This document shows, one piece after another, positions 1 to 9,796 of a stretch of DNA of 64,000 bases (positions within the stretch are counted from its first letter, which is position 1; the number at the start of each line of letters is the position of its first letter). The notes under the pieces were generated by a model, which saw only the letters and a program-made list of their open reading frames with translations, had not been told where the DNA came from and did no database searches. Source of the DNA: Pictodentalium vernedei (Eukaryota > Mollusca > Scaphopoda > Dentaliida > Dentaliidae); assembly GCA_031216915.1 (NCBI GenBank), contig CM062297.1:180382350-180446349 (forward strand), read 5' to 3'. Both the position numbers and the translations under genes were made by a program.

Positions 1-5
1 ATGTT

Positions 6-1523
6 GTGGTACAAAATGTGTCTTTAGCGGAGCATACGTCCGTCGCTCGGGACGCTCCGTTGTATAAGCAGTCCGCGGAGACTGTTAAGGCTTCCTCTTC
101 TCGTCAGCGCACACGACCGCACCTTGGCTGCGTGACCGCCGATATATTACCAGCTTCGCCGATCAAGGATTCTTCGGCGACCAGGTCACACCATCCGGCA
201 GCCAGGGATTCGAGACCGATGGACTCCGGACGTTCGCATAGGAAAAGTATGCGGGAGCCATCTGATGCGGAGCTGCCCTCGGCGAAGCAGCGAAAGACTG
301 CGCCTCCGCAGGTCTCGAGGCCGGACATTCTTGTGCAGATAGCACAGCTTATCGCAGCATCCCAGCAGCCGACAGAAACAGTGTCGGATCGAGAATTATC
401 CGACGGCGCTGGGTCGGTACGCTCCGCCGAAGCATCGGGGGCGGACGACCGGGAACATCATGAGGTCCGACCGGATGGTGAAAGGGATACGGATGACTTG
501 GAGCTATCCCTTTCGGAACAACATAAAGCTGCCGTGGACTTCATCCGGCACTTTCTCCCTCAAGTTGTTCCGTCGGGCCAGACTGCTGCGGTTCCGGACA
601 AGAGGATTATAGCGTCATTGGACTTTGAATTTTTTGAGCGGTTCAGGGACATCGCTCCCGAGTTTCCGTCGCAGTCCAGTAATGTTGCAAGAACATTTGA
701 ATTATTGAACGACGCTATATTTAAACTTGCTTCCAAGACGGGGAAAGCAGGTTTCTTGTCTGCTAATACTCTCAACCTGCCCTTCATAAATGCAAGGAAT
801 AAATTCGATACGGCAGGACAGGGTATCCCGAGAGTTCCTCTGCGTATGGACGGCGAGGCGGAAGACTTAGAGCTATCATTACCGTCGTCGGCTTCTATTC
901 CAACCGCGGTGTTGGAAACAGTTATTGCGTCTAACAGAGCCAATTTAGATACCTTATCTTACGCAGATCACCTTACTAAGGCATTATCACTGCGCCTTCA
1001 AGGGAAAGAGTTTCAGGATATACAATCCTCTTTAAGACTTCTTTCAAGGGCAGTAGCTTATTCCACGTGTAACTCCGCCCTTTCAGTGGCAAATCTGGAG
1101 TTGGTTAGACGTGACGCAGCCCTAGCTACATCCACACTAGTGGATACTAAGGTGAAGAACTCTCTTAGAGTCGCTTCGGTCTCAGGAGAACTTCTCTTTG
1201 ACGGCAAGCTTTCTGCTATTAATGATAAAATTACAAAGAAAGCTTTGGATTCTCTGTTGTTCAAATCTGCTTCTAAGAAGTCGGATACAGCAGACAAGAA
1301 TAAGACAGGCACTTCTGGGTCTAATGCACCCAAGAGAGGTTCCTATAGAGGTTCCGGTGTGTCCTCTTGGTCTTATTCGAGAGACCGTCAGGGTAGCGAC
1401 TCTCGTTCGGGACATCCTTCAGGCCGGGACAATCGGTTGGACGCCCCGAGGTCGACGGGGCGAGGTGTGGGTCGTGGAGGACGTGGTTTCTCCTACCGCA
1501 GGCCTCGCAGGTCCAGGAGGTGA
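6..1523 (+). CDS. DIRS ORF1, gag-like protein
   Basis: This ORF of about 505 codons is open to the left edge of the window, so its true start may be upstream; the codon at 6 is GTG, not ATG. No catalytic domain is visible. The N-terminal 150 residues are Ser/Arg/Asp-rich and low in complexity. A middle part (about residues 170-430) is hydrophobic and helical-looking, and is followed by a very basic tail rich in Arg, Gly and Ser (residues about 430-505), suited to nucleic-acid binding. Its place before the RT ORF and the basic tail fit the gag-like ORF1 of DIRS elements; that role is inferred from position. Its 3' end overlaps the open frame of ORF2. Copy 2 carries up to three broken versions of its 5' part. 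Confidence 0.75.
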   Translation: MVQNVSLAEHTSVARDAPLYKQSAETVKASSSRQRTRPHLGCVTADILPASPIKDSSATRSHHPAARDSRPMDSGRSHRKSMREPSDAELPSAKQRKTAPPQVSRPDILVQIAQLIAASQQPTETVSDRELSDGAGSVRSAEASGADDREHHEVRPDGERDTDDLELSLSEQHKAAVDFIRHFLPQVVPSGQTAAVPDKRIIASLDFEFFERFRDIAPEFPSQSSNVARTFELLNDAIFKLASKTGKAGFLSANTLNLPFINARNKFDTAGQGIPRVPLRMDGEAEDLELSLPSSASIPTAVLETVIASNRANLDTLSYADHLTKALSLRLQGKEFQDIQSSLRLLSRAVAYSTCNSALSVANLELVRRDAALATSTLVDTKVKNSLRVASVSGELLFDGKLSAINDKITKKALDSLLFKSASKKSDTADKNKTGTSGSNAPKRGSYRGSGVSSWSYSRDRQGSDSRSGHPSGRDNRLDAPRSTGRGVGRGGRGFSYRRPRRSRR

Positions 1524-3480
1524 TGGCTTAAACCTCTATCGCGTACCGGTTGGCGGAAGGTTGTCGAGCTTTTCACAAGAATGGGCGTCGATTATGGACG
1601 ACCCTTGGGTGAGAGGAGTGACTTCGGAAGGTCTAAAGATATCCTTCAAACGAAAGCCTCCATTAACTCGAAGTCCAAAGTGGACTCATCTTCCGTCAAA
1701 TCCGCAGAAAAGAGACGCTCTGTTATCAGAGGTGCAGTCTCTTTTAATGAAGAACGCGGTAGAGGTCGTAGAAAACCAGGAATCTCCGGGATTCTACAGC
1801 CATCTGTTTCTGGTTCCGAAACCAGACGGCTCGTTCCGTCCAGTCATAGATTTGAGCTGGATAAACAAGCTGATCGTCGCTCCGAAGTTTTATATGGAGA
1901 CGATTCGGACGGTCAGAGCGAGTATTCGGGTGAAAGATTATGCAACAAGCATAGATCTCAAAGATGCGGACTTTCACGTCATGGTACATCCGACATTCCG
2001 AAAGTACCTACGCTTTGCAGTCCTAGGAGTGGTGTATCAATTCCGGGCGATGTGCTTCGGATTGAATCTAGCACCCTGGGCTTTCACTCGGGTAATGAAC
2101 TCGGTAATGATCTATTTCCGAGCTCATTCGACTGCGGTAACGTCGGCCTACCTGGACGACATTCTTCAGAGGTACGGCAACGAGTTAACGCTTCAGAACG
2201 ATGTTCAGAATCTTCTTCTATTGCTCCGACGTCTCGGTTTTATAGTAAATGAGGAGAAGTCGGATCTGGTGCCGTCCAAGTCATTCACTCATCTGGGAAT
2301 GAGCTTCGAGACGCACAACAATCTCGTTCGTCTGCCGTTAACCAGAGCGAAATTAGTCAGTTGTTACGCTCGCTATTGTCTGCACGCAGACAAAGTCACA
2401 GCGAGAGAATTTATGAGACTGATAGGTCTGTGCGGAGCCGCCGCGGATCTCATTCCGATGGGGCGGTTACGCACACGTCCTCTTCAAATTTTCTTGACTC
2501 AGAATTGGAGTGTGAAAATTTATTCGCTCGATGTAGACGTTCTCTTGTCAGATCAAGTGAAACAAGAGATTCAGACTTGGGAAAACATTCAGTGGTTAAC
2601 TCAGGGAGTTCCGCTGCAGTTGCCGGATCCGAGTTTTACCATTATGACGGATGCCAGTCAAACAGGTTGGGGTGCATCATTAATCCCAACGGATTCGAGA
2701 TGCCAGGGTCTTTGGGATCCACATTTCCTGTGCAAGCACATAAACATCAAGGAAATGATGTCAATTTGGCTTGCGTTACGTCACTGGATGGACATTATTC
2801 ACAATGCTCATGTCCAAATCCTATCCGACAATACGACAGAAGTGGCGTATATACGGAATCAGGGAGGCACTCATTCAGTTCCATTGTTCAATCTAACGGA
2901 AAGAATCCTTCTGTTTGCGCTAGAACATCACGTTCTTCTTTCGGTCCGTCACATACCGGGTCGTCTGAATGTGCTAGCAGACTCCCTTTCACGAAAGGGT
3001 CGCTTGTTGCCGTCGGAGTGGACTCTCAACAAACAAGTATTCAATCAGATTTGCTACCAATGGGAACGGCCAATGATAGACTTATTTGCGACACATCTCA
3101 ACAATCAGTTGCAGACGTATGTGTCTCCGTGTCCGGATCCAAGAGCATTTGCAGTAGACGCTCTGTCGATCCCTTGGGACGGAATGATAGGATATGCGTA
3201 TCCTCCAGCGCCGTTAATTCAACAAGTATTGCTAAAGATAAAACAATCTCAATGCAAGATTCTGTTGGTAGGATCTCTGTCGCCACAGAGACCGTGGATA
3301 AATCTACTCAGGTGTCTGTTGTGGGACCTACCGCAAAAGCTTCCTCCACGGGAGGATCTTCTTTCGCAGGGGAAATCGCGCCAACTCCATCACAACCCGC
3401 AAGGTCTCAACCTTCACGTTTTTCCGTTGTGCGGTCCTTCTTGCATGGCAAACACTTTACAGAACGAGCAGTGGACGTGA
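1198..3480 (+). CDS. DIRS ORF2: reverse transcriptase, RNase H and C-terminal methyltransferase-like domain
   Basis: The frame is open from 1198 (a TTG) and overlaps ORF1; the first ATG after the end of ORF1 is at 1594, and RT-like sequence begins around 1540. The RT core shows FRPVIDLSWINK, a SIDLKDADFHV motif and the catalytic YLDD at 2149-2160. RNase H follows, with TDAS (about residue 484), a Glu in IKEMMSIW, SDNTTEVAY and NVLADSLSR. The last 150 residues contain IDLFATHLN and YAYPP, the region that in DIRS elements is related to Dam-type adenine methyltransferases. The protein would copy the element RNA into DNA. No stop interrupts the frame. The usual aromatic residue in the motif A region appears as Asp (DADFHV), which may weaken activity. 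The end overlaps the N-terminal coding region of the recombinase in another frame. Confidence 0.92.
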   Translation: MTASFLLLMIKLQRKLWILCCSNLLLRSRIQQTRIRQALLGLMHPREVPIEVPVCPLGLIRETVRVATLVRDILQAGTIGWTPRGRRGEVWVVEDVVSPTAGLAGPGGDGLNLYRVPVGGRLSSFSQEWASIMDDPWVRGVTSEGLKISFKRKPPLTRSPKWTHLPSNPQKRDALLSEVQSLLMKNAVEVVENQESPGFYSHLFLVPKPDGSFRPVIDLSWINKLIVAPKFYMETIRTVRASIRVKDYATSIDLKDADFHVMVHPTFRKYLRFAVLGVVYQFRAMCFGLNLAPWAFTRVMNSVMIYFRAHSTAVTSAYLDDILQRYGNELTLQNDVQNLLLLLRRLGFIVNEEKSDLVPSKSFTHLGMSFETHNNLVRLPLTRAKLVSCYARYCLHADKVTAREFMRLIGLCGAAADLIPMGRLRTRPLQIFLTQNWSVKIYSLDVDVLLSDQVKQEIQTWENIQWLTQGVPLQLPDPSFTIMTDASQTGWGASLIPTDSRCQGLWDPHFLCKHINIKEMMSIWLALRHWMDIIHNAHVQILSDNTTEVAYIRNQGGTHSVPLFNLTERILLFALEHHVLLSVRHIPGRLNVLADSLSRKGRLLPSEWTLNKQVFNQICYQWERPMIDLFATHLNNQLQTYVSPCPDPRAFAVDALSIPWDGMIGYAYPPAPLIQQVLLKIKQSQCKILLVGSLSPQRPWINLLRCLLWDLPQKLPPREDLLSQGKSRQLHHNPQGLNLHVFPLCGPSCMANTLQNEQWT

Positions 3481-3516
3481 TTTCTAACTGTAGGAGGACC
3501 TCCTCTTCGCTAAACT

Positions 3517-4422
3517 ATGCGGCTAAGTGGAAGGTTTTTCGTTGTTTGGTGTAGGGATCATTCTGTAGATATATTCGATCCCTCTATACCAGACATTGCA
3601 AACTTTCTAGTATACTTGTTTGACGAAATCAAACTGCAGCCTGTTACTATAAAGGGTTATAGATCTATTTTATCTGATACCTATGCACATCATGATAGTT
3701 TACAAAATAGACCCAGAACTCTTAGATTAATTCCTAAGTGGAATTTAGCTTGGGTTCTTCTTAAATTGAAGGAAAAGCCATTTGAACCTCTTGGGACAGT
3801 AGATTTCAAATTCTTATCTTATAAGACAGCTTTTCTCTTAGCTTTCTCTTCTGCTAGAAGAGTCAGTGAGCTTCATGCACTGTCGGTGGATGATTCTTAC
3901 TATCGTAGTGTCGGGAACACTATCACCTTCACTACTAATGTGGGTTTTTTAGCTAAGAATCAGGCTCCTAATAAATATCCGGAACCTATTGTTATTAAGG
4001 CTCTTCCGTCTTCAGACGGGCGTAGGCCTTTACTCTGTCCTGTTAGAGCGTTACGTATCTATAAACAGAGATCTCAGTTTATCAGAAAGGGACGGAAATG
4101 TTTCTTTCTGTCTTTGATGCCTAATAGAAAGGACATTTCGGTCCATTCTATTGCTAGATGGATTCAATTAACTATCCGTACTGCTTATGAAAATTTATCT
4201 TCTTCTCAGCAGTCTGTGCTTAAGATTTCTGCTCATGAAGTAAGAGCTCTTTCTACTTCCTGGGCTTATGCTAATAGTGTTGCTATTACAGATTTAATGA
4301 AGGCTGCTTATTGGTCTCAGCCATCCACATTTACGAATTTTTATCTCAGAAATATTGAGTCCATTTCTGGAGACCTGCATTGTTTAGGTCCGTTATCTGT
4401 TGCTCAGAATGTCGTCCACTAA
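3517..4422 (+). CDS. DIRS ORF3: tyrosine recombinase
   Basis: This is a phage-integrase-type tyrosine recombinase, which inserts the circular DIRS DNA without a DDE integrase. In the 301-residue frame the catalytic set is visible: Arg in SSARRVSEL (residues 114-115), HEVR (His240, Arg243), Trp266 and the nucleophile Tyr276 in NFYLR. The start at 3517 is only the first ATG in this frame. The N-terminal sequence (AAKWKVF) continues upstream in a different frame, open from 2361 to 3554 and overlapping the end of ORF2. In copy 2 the corresponding stretch (37095-37352) reads straight through in one frame. A one-base indel near 3540 therefore probably splits the N-terminal core-binding part from the catalytic part in this copy. 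Confidence 0.9.
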   Translation: MRLSGRFFVVWCRDHSVDIFDPSIPDIANFLVYLFDEIKLQPVTIKGYRSILSDTYAHHDSLQNRPRTLRLIPKWNLAWVLLKLKEKPFEPLGTVDFKFLSYKTAFLLAFSSARRVSELHALSVDDSYYRSVGNTITFTTNVGFLAKNQAPNKYPEPIVIKALPSSDGRRPLLCPVRALRIYKQRSQFIRKGRKCFFLSLMPNRKDISVHSIARWIQLTIRTAYENLSSSQQSVLKISAHEVRALSTSWAYANSVAITDLMKAAYWSQPSTFTNFYLRNIESISGDLHCLGPLSVAQNVVH

Positions 4423-5032
4423 ACAGTTGCAACTATAGTTATGTAGGCTTTCTGTTCCGGCAGTGACTCCGTCCGGCTGCCCTCTTCGCTCTGGGTTATT
4501 TGACCCAGGGCAAGGGGAAGGGGGGGGGGGAGGGGGCGGGTGTTCCCTTAGGTCACCTGCTTTATAGTGAAAAGCAAGGGAATGCCTCCTCCAAGTCAGT
4601 ATTTCTGAGTCACTTCCGGGATGGTTTTAAAGTGTAATATTAATGTTAAAATTCATTCATGTCTTATTTTTAAAGTGTAGCTCGGTGTGAAGCATTTGTA
4701 TATGTCAAGTGTCAAACGGGCTTTAATATACAATACTCGGACGCTTTTAAATGACTATAAAGAGTCTCAATTCTCTGGACTACTTTATTTATTGGCTTAC
4801 TTTAAAAATAATTAGTATAAGGGATATACTGGATGTTAATAGAGAACATGAATGTTATTGTGCTCAATTATTAAGGGTAGTGTATCTTTCTAATTTAATA
4901 TTAAATAAGAAAGATACATGTAAAGCCTAATACTCCTTTTCTCCTTAAGGGGTTACCTCTTTACTATATAGTTGAGCTTATTGGATTTTCCTCTATGTCC
5001 TAGGCCCTCCAGCCTGTTTACTATTCAGCTAA
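4423..5032 (+). other. DIRS copy 1 3' noncoding region
   Basis: Between the recombinase stop and the internal complementary region there is no ORF. It holds a G-rich run (about 4518-4540) following a short inverted repeat of CTCTGGGTTATTTGACCCAG type, then AT-rich sequence. The same layout recurs in copy 2 at 38191-38774. Confidence 0.7.
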
Positions 5033-5114
5033 GTCTGGGTCATTGGTACAGTATAAAAATGTTAAAAAATTTATAGTAATTTATATATTTTTTATACTTA
5101 CCAATGACCCAGAC
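5033..5114. repeat. DIRS internal complementary region, copy 1
   Basis: This segment starts GTCTGGGTCATTGG and ends CCAATGACCCAGAC. Its left half is the reverse complement of the extreme left end (seen in copy 2 at 32146) and its right half is the reverse complement of the extreme right end (5353-5418). The two halves meet at AT-GTT-AAA with GTT at 5061-5063. This is the arrangement DIRS elements use as a template to join their two ends in a circle. Confidence 0.9.
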
Positions 5115-5189
5115 GGGGATGGCCCTCCCTGGAGTTGGGAACTCTTGCCTCCCCGCTGAGTACATAGCGCTGACCAGGCACTGCCAGTA

Positions 5190-5418
5190 AGAATGATAAT
5201 TGGCGCCAATTTCGGGACGTCTGCGTCACTGCGCATGCGCAGTAGAGGCGTAGTATGGAGGTCCTTTAGGACATGATTTCTTTTTGTTTTAGATGCAAAT
5301 TTTGGGGATTGGGGGGCAAAATTTGTGTTTGGCCCTGGTTTTGTTAGAGTTAGCACCAGCTAAGTCTGGGTCATTGGTAAGTATAAAAAATATATAAATT
5401 ACTATAAATTTTTTCAAC
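5190..5418. repeat. DIRS right inverted terminal repeat, copy 1
   Basis: It runs from AGAATGATAATTGGCGCC to the AAC at 5416-5418. It matches the right terminal repeat of copy 2 (38931-39158) and, in reverse complement, the left one at 32143-32347, with more differences than those two show between themselves. Confidence 0.88.
5228..5243. promoter_or_regulatory. NRF-1-like palindrome in the DIRS terminal repeat
   Basis: ACTGCGCATGCGCAGT is a perfect palindrome containing the NRF-1 consensus TGCGCATGCGCA. The same 16 bases occur in both terminal repeats of copy 2 (32293-32308 and 38970-38985). A nearby GGCGCC palindrome (TTGGCGCCAA here) resembles an E2F-type site. A promoter role is inferred. 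Confidence 0.45.
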
Positions 5419-5504
5419 TTTTGAGACAGAAAATGAAAAAAATTAGTTATTCATTAATTTTGTTTGCAAGTGTCGTCTGCTTTTCAAGTTAGGTTAAGGG
5501 TTAA
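5419..5504. repeat. Right remnant of the TTAA MITE (family A') that received DIRS copy 1
   Basis: Directly after the DIRS end the sequence TTTTGAGACAG... matches the right arm of the intact MITE at 20177-20416 and of that at 43413-43650. It ends in GGTTAAGGGTTAA (TTAA at 5501-5504). The left part of this MITE would be outside the window. Confidence 0.8.
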
Positions 5505-6058
5505 TAACATAATAATAAACTATATCGAGTTGCGGATACTTATGAACATGAGATATTAATTTTTGGTATCTTATGAGGTAAACTCATTTTAAAACGTAAT
5601 AGATAATTGCGGCGTTCATTTCACTCTTCGCAAGGCGACGAGTGAAAAATTTAGACAAGTTTGCATTCAGGTCGAGGTCACCAAAGGTCAACTTGGATGT
5701 AGTAGTTCCACTGTTGATGTAAATTTTAACTATTGAAATCCCATTGCAGGCGTGTTCACCACAGACACATGTTTTCACCACGGTTGGTGTCTAAAGCTAA
5801 AATTTATGTCATAGGCTTTTCATATATAGTAGAATAGGTTATCATGGTATAAATACCGTATTGATCTACTTTTGGAAATGGCAACTTACTTTTTATTCTG
5901 TCTTGGAGCATGACCAAAGAACTAAAATTTGGATCCTCTTTCTTTACGAGGGACTGTTGTTAAATTGTCATACAGAGTAGACCAATTAATAACGTTAATC
6001 TGCAGACATACGGCTGCAAGTTGTAGATATCAATTTGTCTAGCTTAAAAGTGATTCTT
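5505..6058. other. Intronic sequence, nothing recognised
   Basis: AT-rich sequence with no supported exon, RNA or repeat family. It should be intron of the ABCA gene. Confidence 0.5.
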
Positions 6059-6200
6059 TTAACCCTTTACCCATCGCAGACAATTTCAAAATTAATTATT
6101 TAAAATATTTTTTTATTTTTTTCAAAACATTTCATCAAAACCATATCATGTGACCCCTCTTTGGAACAAGCTTAAACACCAATAAATAAATAAATTCAAA
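6059..6200. repeat. Half of a family A MITE, cut off by a SINE-type tail
   Basis: It begins TTAACCCTTTACCCATCGCAG and follows family A up to the central hairpin (CCCCTCTTTGGAACAAGCTT). It then switches to AAACACCAATAAATAAATAAA, the 3' tail of the tRNA-derived SINEs seen elsewhere. The second arm of the MITE is absent. Confidence 0.75.
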
Positions 6201-6800
6201 ATTATTATATAAGAACTGAAAATTCACTTTGGCAGGTGGAGCTTGCAAGAATCAAAACAGATACTTGCAAATCAGGACAAATATTAAGTCCTTTCTCTAA
6301 TGTTTTGCAGAAATGATGGATTCTGTTGAACAGTATAATACAAAGATGATGGACTCAGCCTTCATGAACTGAGCAGTAGTAATTACAGATTTAATTTCCT
6401 GAAATAAGTCAGAAATGACAGAATCTGCTTTATGAAATTAATACTTGGATGGAAGTTTTAGTTTTATGAATTTATGTAGAGATAATTACTAAACACAGGA
6501 AAACAGTCAAAAGGTTGTGCAGACAAAAAGGTCCATAATTTTCTTTGCACAGCCTATCTTTCGGTTATGGAAATGTTCATTTTGTAAAGACCAGGGGAAC
6601 TTTGCAAAAAATAGTAATTATCATCACCTCTCACCCCAAATTTAGACCCTACACCAAATTTTTGATTGCATCATGCACCCAACAACACCATTATCTATGT
6701 ATTATACCGCTTGTTGGCCAGCTATGTCGACAATCATAATAGTATCATTAATCACTATTTGTTAATGCTATTCCTTCATTATCACATGAAGTTAGCTCAA
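6201..6800. other. Intronic sequence, nothing recognised
   Basis: AT-rich, with no supported gene or repeat family. Confidence 0.5.
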
Positions 6801-7005
6801 CTGATTCTGGAGTCAAGGTAACATAAATTAAAGGACTCATACTCTGTGGATGTGCTTAATATTATCTTTGACATGAAGTTATTTACTGTGGATTTGCCTT
6901 GTAACAATTCATGGGAGAGTGCCAGCACTCTCCCATACATTGTAACAAGCCAAAGACATGTGAACCAATTCTGATGACCCAGAATTATTTAGCACTCTGC
7001 CAGTC
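6800..7005. repeat. Family D MITE, degraded
   Basis: The centre is a hairpin (CATGGGAGAGTGCC/AGCACTCTCCCAT, 6910-6940). The right end TAGCACTCTGCCAGT matches the family D terminus. The left end is eroded and placed only roughly. Confidence 0.6.
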
Positions 7006-7390
7006 AGGCCTAAAAAAGTTAAAAATCTGTTTGTCAGGCCCTCCCATATGGTCCTTCTGGCTGCCGCATACTCTCTTTTTATAACCAATGCAATAATAAT
7101 TAAATGGTTTATGTCTGATATTTTACCCAAGTTAATACAATTGATAAATTCGTCCCTTGAGTGCAACAAGGCTTGCAATGCTTTAGCTCTGTGAAACCTT
7201 CTTGCACTCAGTGGATGAAATATTCTGTAGATTATGTAGATTATGAGGCCGAAAACATAAAACACACCAAGAACATGAACTTTTGATGGCAAAGAAATAA
7301 TTACAAATAAAATAAAAAAACTGCCCATCCACATGCAGTTTTACAAAAAAATGATCTGAGAAATAAGAGATCTACTTTGTAGGGCCTTAA
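7006..7390. repeat. Family E palindromic element, copy 1
   Basis: It starts AGGCCTAAAAAAGTT, has a central inverted region around CTTGAGTGCAACAAGGC, and ends GATCTACTTTGTAGGGCCTT. Related copies lie at 11943-12238, 26843-27238, 40752-41160 and 41531-41943. Confidence 0.75.
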
Positions 7391-7638
7391 TGCATACATA
7401 TATGCACACAGGGCAGGGTGGGGGGGGGGGGGGTTGTTGTTTCATACCCACCATTTGATTCACTGAAAATAAAAAATAAATTGTGTATCCTCTGCCCATC
7501 CCAATTTGTAAAACAGTTCAAATGATAATCCAAGTACTTACTTTTTATGGCCTAACCTTTCACAATGGAGGCAAAATTTCTTGCACATCCACAGTCTGTT
7601 TTAGCCTAGTCGTAGTAAAATGCCACATTATATCTTGT

Positions 7639-7887
7639 TTAACTCCTTGCATGCTGCTGGCTGATATTCCTGACCAGGACAGGATTTCTCTTGCCACTGA
7701 AATAAGTATAATTTTGGTACATTTAATCAAATTTTACTCCTGTAAACTGAATGGATTTTTTCACCATTGAGTTCTCGAGATAAATTGAGATGAATTTTTC
7801 ATCAAATCTAGTCATGGCTGCTTTGTAGCAGCCATGACTAGATTTGATGAAAAATATCTTGAAAATACTCAGCGGGTTAAGAGTTAA
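7639..7887. repeat. Family G TTAA MITE, copy 1
   Basis: It runs from TTAACTCCTTGCATGCTGC to CAGCGGGTTAAGAGTTAA and has a near-perfect hairpin at its centre (CAAATCTAGTCATGGCTGC/GCAGCCATGACTAGATTTG, about 7804-7851). Other copies are at 27530-28149 and 45115-45362. Confidence 0.8.
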
Positions 7888-8417
7888 CAAAGTTCTTTGA
7901 AGTTTGTCAAATGCTGTATGATATGATCTATTCCCAGTTATTTTTCAAGTAATGACTTTTGCACAAGACTGAACAAAATTTTGAAAAATAATGGAAATAT
8001 AATAAAACAAAGTCATTTTCCTTAACTAAATAAGAGCACACTCCAAGAATCAAATCTGCTGAAAAAAAAACCAATACAATTGCTAAATCAGTATTACAGA
8101 AAAATTTGAACTTGTAAAAGTGCTCATTTTTGACTTTGGTAATAGTTATACTTGTTGAAAATTTAATTATAAAGATACAGTGAACTGCAAGTCAATCAGA
8201 TGAAAGTAGATTTATTTTTGCAAGTGTTTCTAAATAAGACTTCACAGTTCAAAGGGGTGACAAAGAATTGTCTAGAAACCACTCCTGAATCACAAGTGAA
8301 GTGTCATACAGTGAACAATTATTAAAAATTGTCCTGATAGTAAATGTAATGGTTTACATGTAGATTAAAATATTTATTTTGCCGTGGTCATATATTGAAA
8401 ATGTTTATTCCTTTCAG
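7888..8417. other. Intron up to the ABCA exon acceptor
   Basis: AT-rich sequence ending in the acceptor TTCCTTTCAG at 8408-8417. No earlier ABCA exon was found between 5419 and here. Confidence 0.6.
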
Positions 8418-8523
8418 ATTTGGTGGTGGATATACAGTCCGACTACATCTCCATGGGTTATCTATGGAAAAACACCTTGTGAAAGAAAGATTGATGGCCA
8501 CGTTCTCGGGTGCAGAGATTGTT
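8418..8523 (+). CDS. ABCA-type ABC transporter, exon (region after the second nucleotide-binding domain)
   Basis: The 106-nt exon is bounded by acceptor TTTCAG and donor GTAAGT. It begins with the last base of a split codon and ends on a complete codon. Its product FGGGYTVRLHLHG...KERLMATFSGAEIV matches the conserved segment that follows the second ATPase domain of ABCA1/ABCA4/ABCA7-type full lipid transporters, where Lys/Arg-FGGGY-type sequence opens the C-terminal regulatory domain. ABCA proteins move lipids across membranes using two ATPase domains; those catalytic parts are upstream of the window. The exon joins in phase 0 to 22988-23125 across a 14.5-kb, repeat-filled intron. The subfamily member cannot be fixed from this piece. 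Confidence 0.85.
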
Positions 8524-9796
8524 GTAAGTGAACTTTTTAAAATTTCATCATGTTCTAACACCTCTTTAACAGGTTGTATATTCTGGATAAATATACTATC
8601 CCTTGAATGCAATTGGAGATGGCGACTTGAAGGCCTCAATGGTCAATATTGTGTGTCCGAATATTTCATTCCAGGATTATTTTGAATATTCAAATTTTCC
8701 TTTGAGGAGTGAGATTAAATATTTAAATGCAAGAGTGAGATAAGTAGTGGATATGAAATGTGTGTTCATCTCGTATGATATTTATGAAATAGGTATCAGA
8801 ATTTTCTATTTTGTCAAGCTTCTGGCAAGGAAAAATGAAATATTTTAATGAGTTGTATACATATGCTGTGAGAAAAACATGAATTACATATTCTGTTTTA
8901 TTGCATGCCTATTCTTTTATTTTCATAAAGTACACGTTTTTTTTGTATTGTCCTTGAACAATATCGATCACGTGCACAGACTATTTAACTATTTCTTTTT
9001 TTTTACATTTTGGTTACTTTTGGCAATGATTTTTGTTCTTAATATTTTTTTAGTAAACTGTATGCGTGCAATAAATACAGAACAGTATATGTGTTCGAAC
9101 TGTTATTTTTTACTGCACAATATTGATTTCGGCAGAGGGATAATATTGAACAAGAAGCCGAATAGAAGGAAAATTCAACCAACATGTAACGAAATTATAA
9201 AAATCTAGTTAAGGCTATATCCAAGAGGTAATGCTAACACATTTATCCATTTACCATAGGCCCAGACCAGCTGATTACTCAATTCAATAGAATTGGGTCA
9301 AAGAATTAAATTTTGAACCCCCCAAAAATTCCAACATAACAGAAAAAATAGAGTTCTCATGGCACTCCATAGATGCCATCTGTGCATGCACAGGGCTCCA
9401 GGAAGTGATCTCCATTCTGACAAATAACCATTCTTTTATTTGGTCTCCTTTGCAAACAGTTCAATATTTGGCAGATGGTCATCAAGGATGCAACTGAATT
9501 CACAATGTCTCTCCATCTTGGTCGACTGCCAAGTTACTTAAAGGACAGTTTCAACCTGACACTCAATCTGGTAACACCTTTACACAAGAGTTACAACTAT
9601 TTTCAACTACTACTGATTCTCTTTTTATTCACAAAACAGACTATAAATCTTTCATATCTAAGAGAGAATTAGCAGTATCATTCAGCGAGTCAAAGTATTT
9701 TCAAACCGTCAATCTGACAATTTAAGTTCTAATTTTATGCTGTCGGCCCATGCACAGAGCTCCAGGAAGCTGGTGTCCAGACGTCCTCACACTGTT
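8524..9796. other. Intronic sequence
   Basis: AT-rich sequence with short open frames only. An open stretch near 9470-9580 has AG and GT at plausible ends, but its product is not recognised, so it is not called an exon. Confidence 0.5.

Larger units (their letters stand above)
1..5418 (+). mobile_element. DIRS-type retrotransposon, copy 1 (5' end outside window)
   Basis: This is a tyrosine-recombinase retrotransposon of the DIRS order. In sequence order it shows a gag-like ORF, an RT/RNase H ORF, a tyrosine recombinase ORF, an internal complementary region at 5033-5114 and a right inverted terminal repeat ending near 5418. No LTRs and no DDE integrase are seen, as expected for DIRS. Alignment with copy 2 puts base 1 at about 33843 of that copy, so about 1.7 kb of left terminal repeat and leader is missing. 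It lies in the sense direction in what should be an intron of the ABCA gene. The right flank is MITE sequence, so it inserted into a MITE. Confidence 0.93.

Noticed and set aside
1581..2252. Long open frame on + inside the RT region
   Set aside because: It is a shadow of the RT/RNase H frame; no motif, and the RT frame carries all catalytic residues.
2361..3554. 397-codon frame overlapping RNase H
   Set aside because: Mostly a shadow. Only its last 40 or so codons look authentic, as the shifted N-terminus of the recombinase.
9475..9590. Possible extra exon with AG and GT ends
   Set aside because: The ABCA exons on both sides join in phase without it and the product is not recognised.
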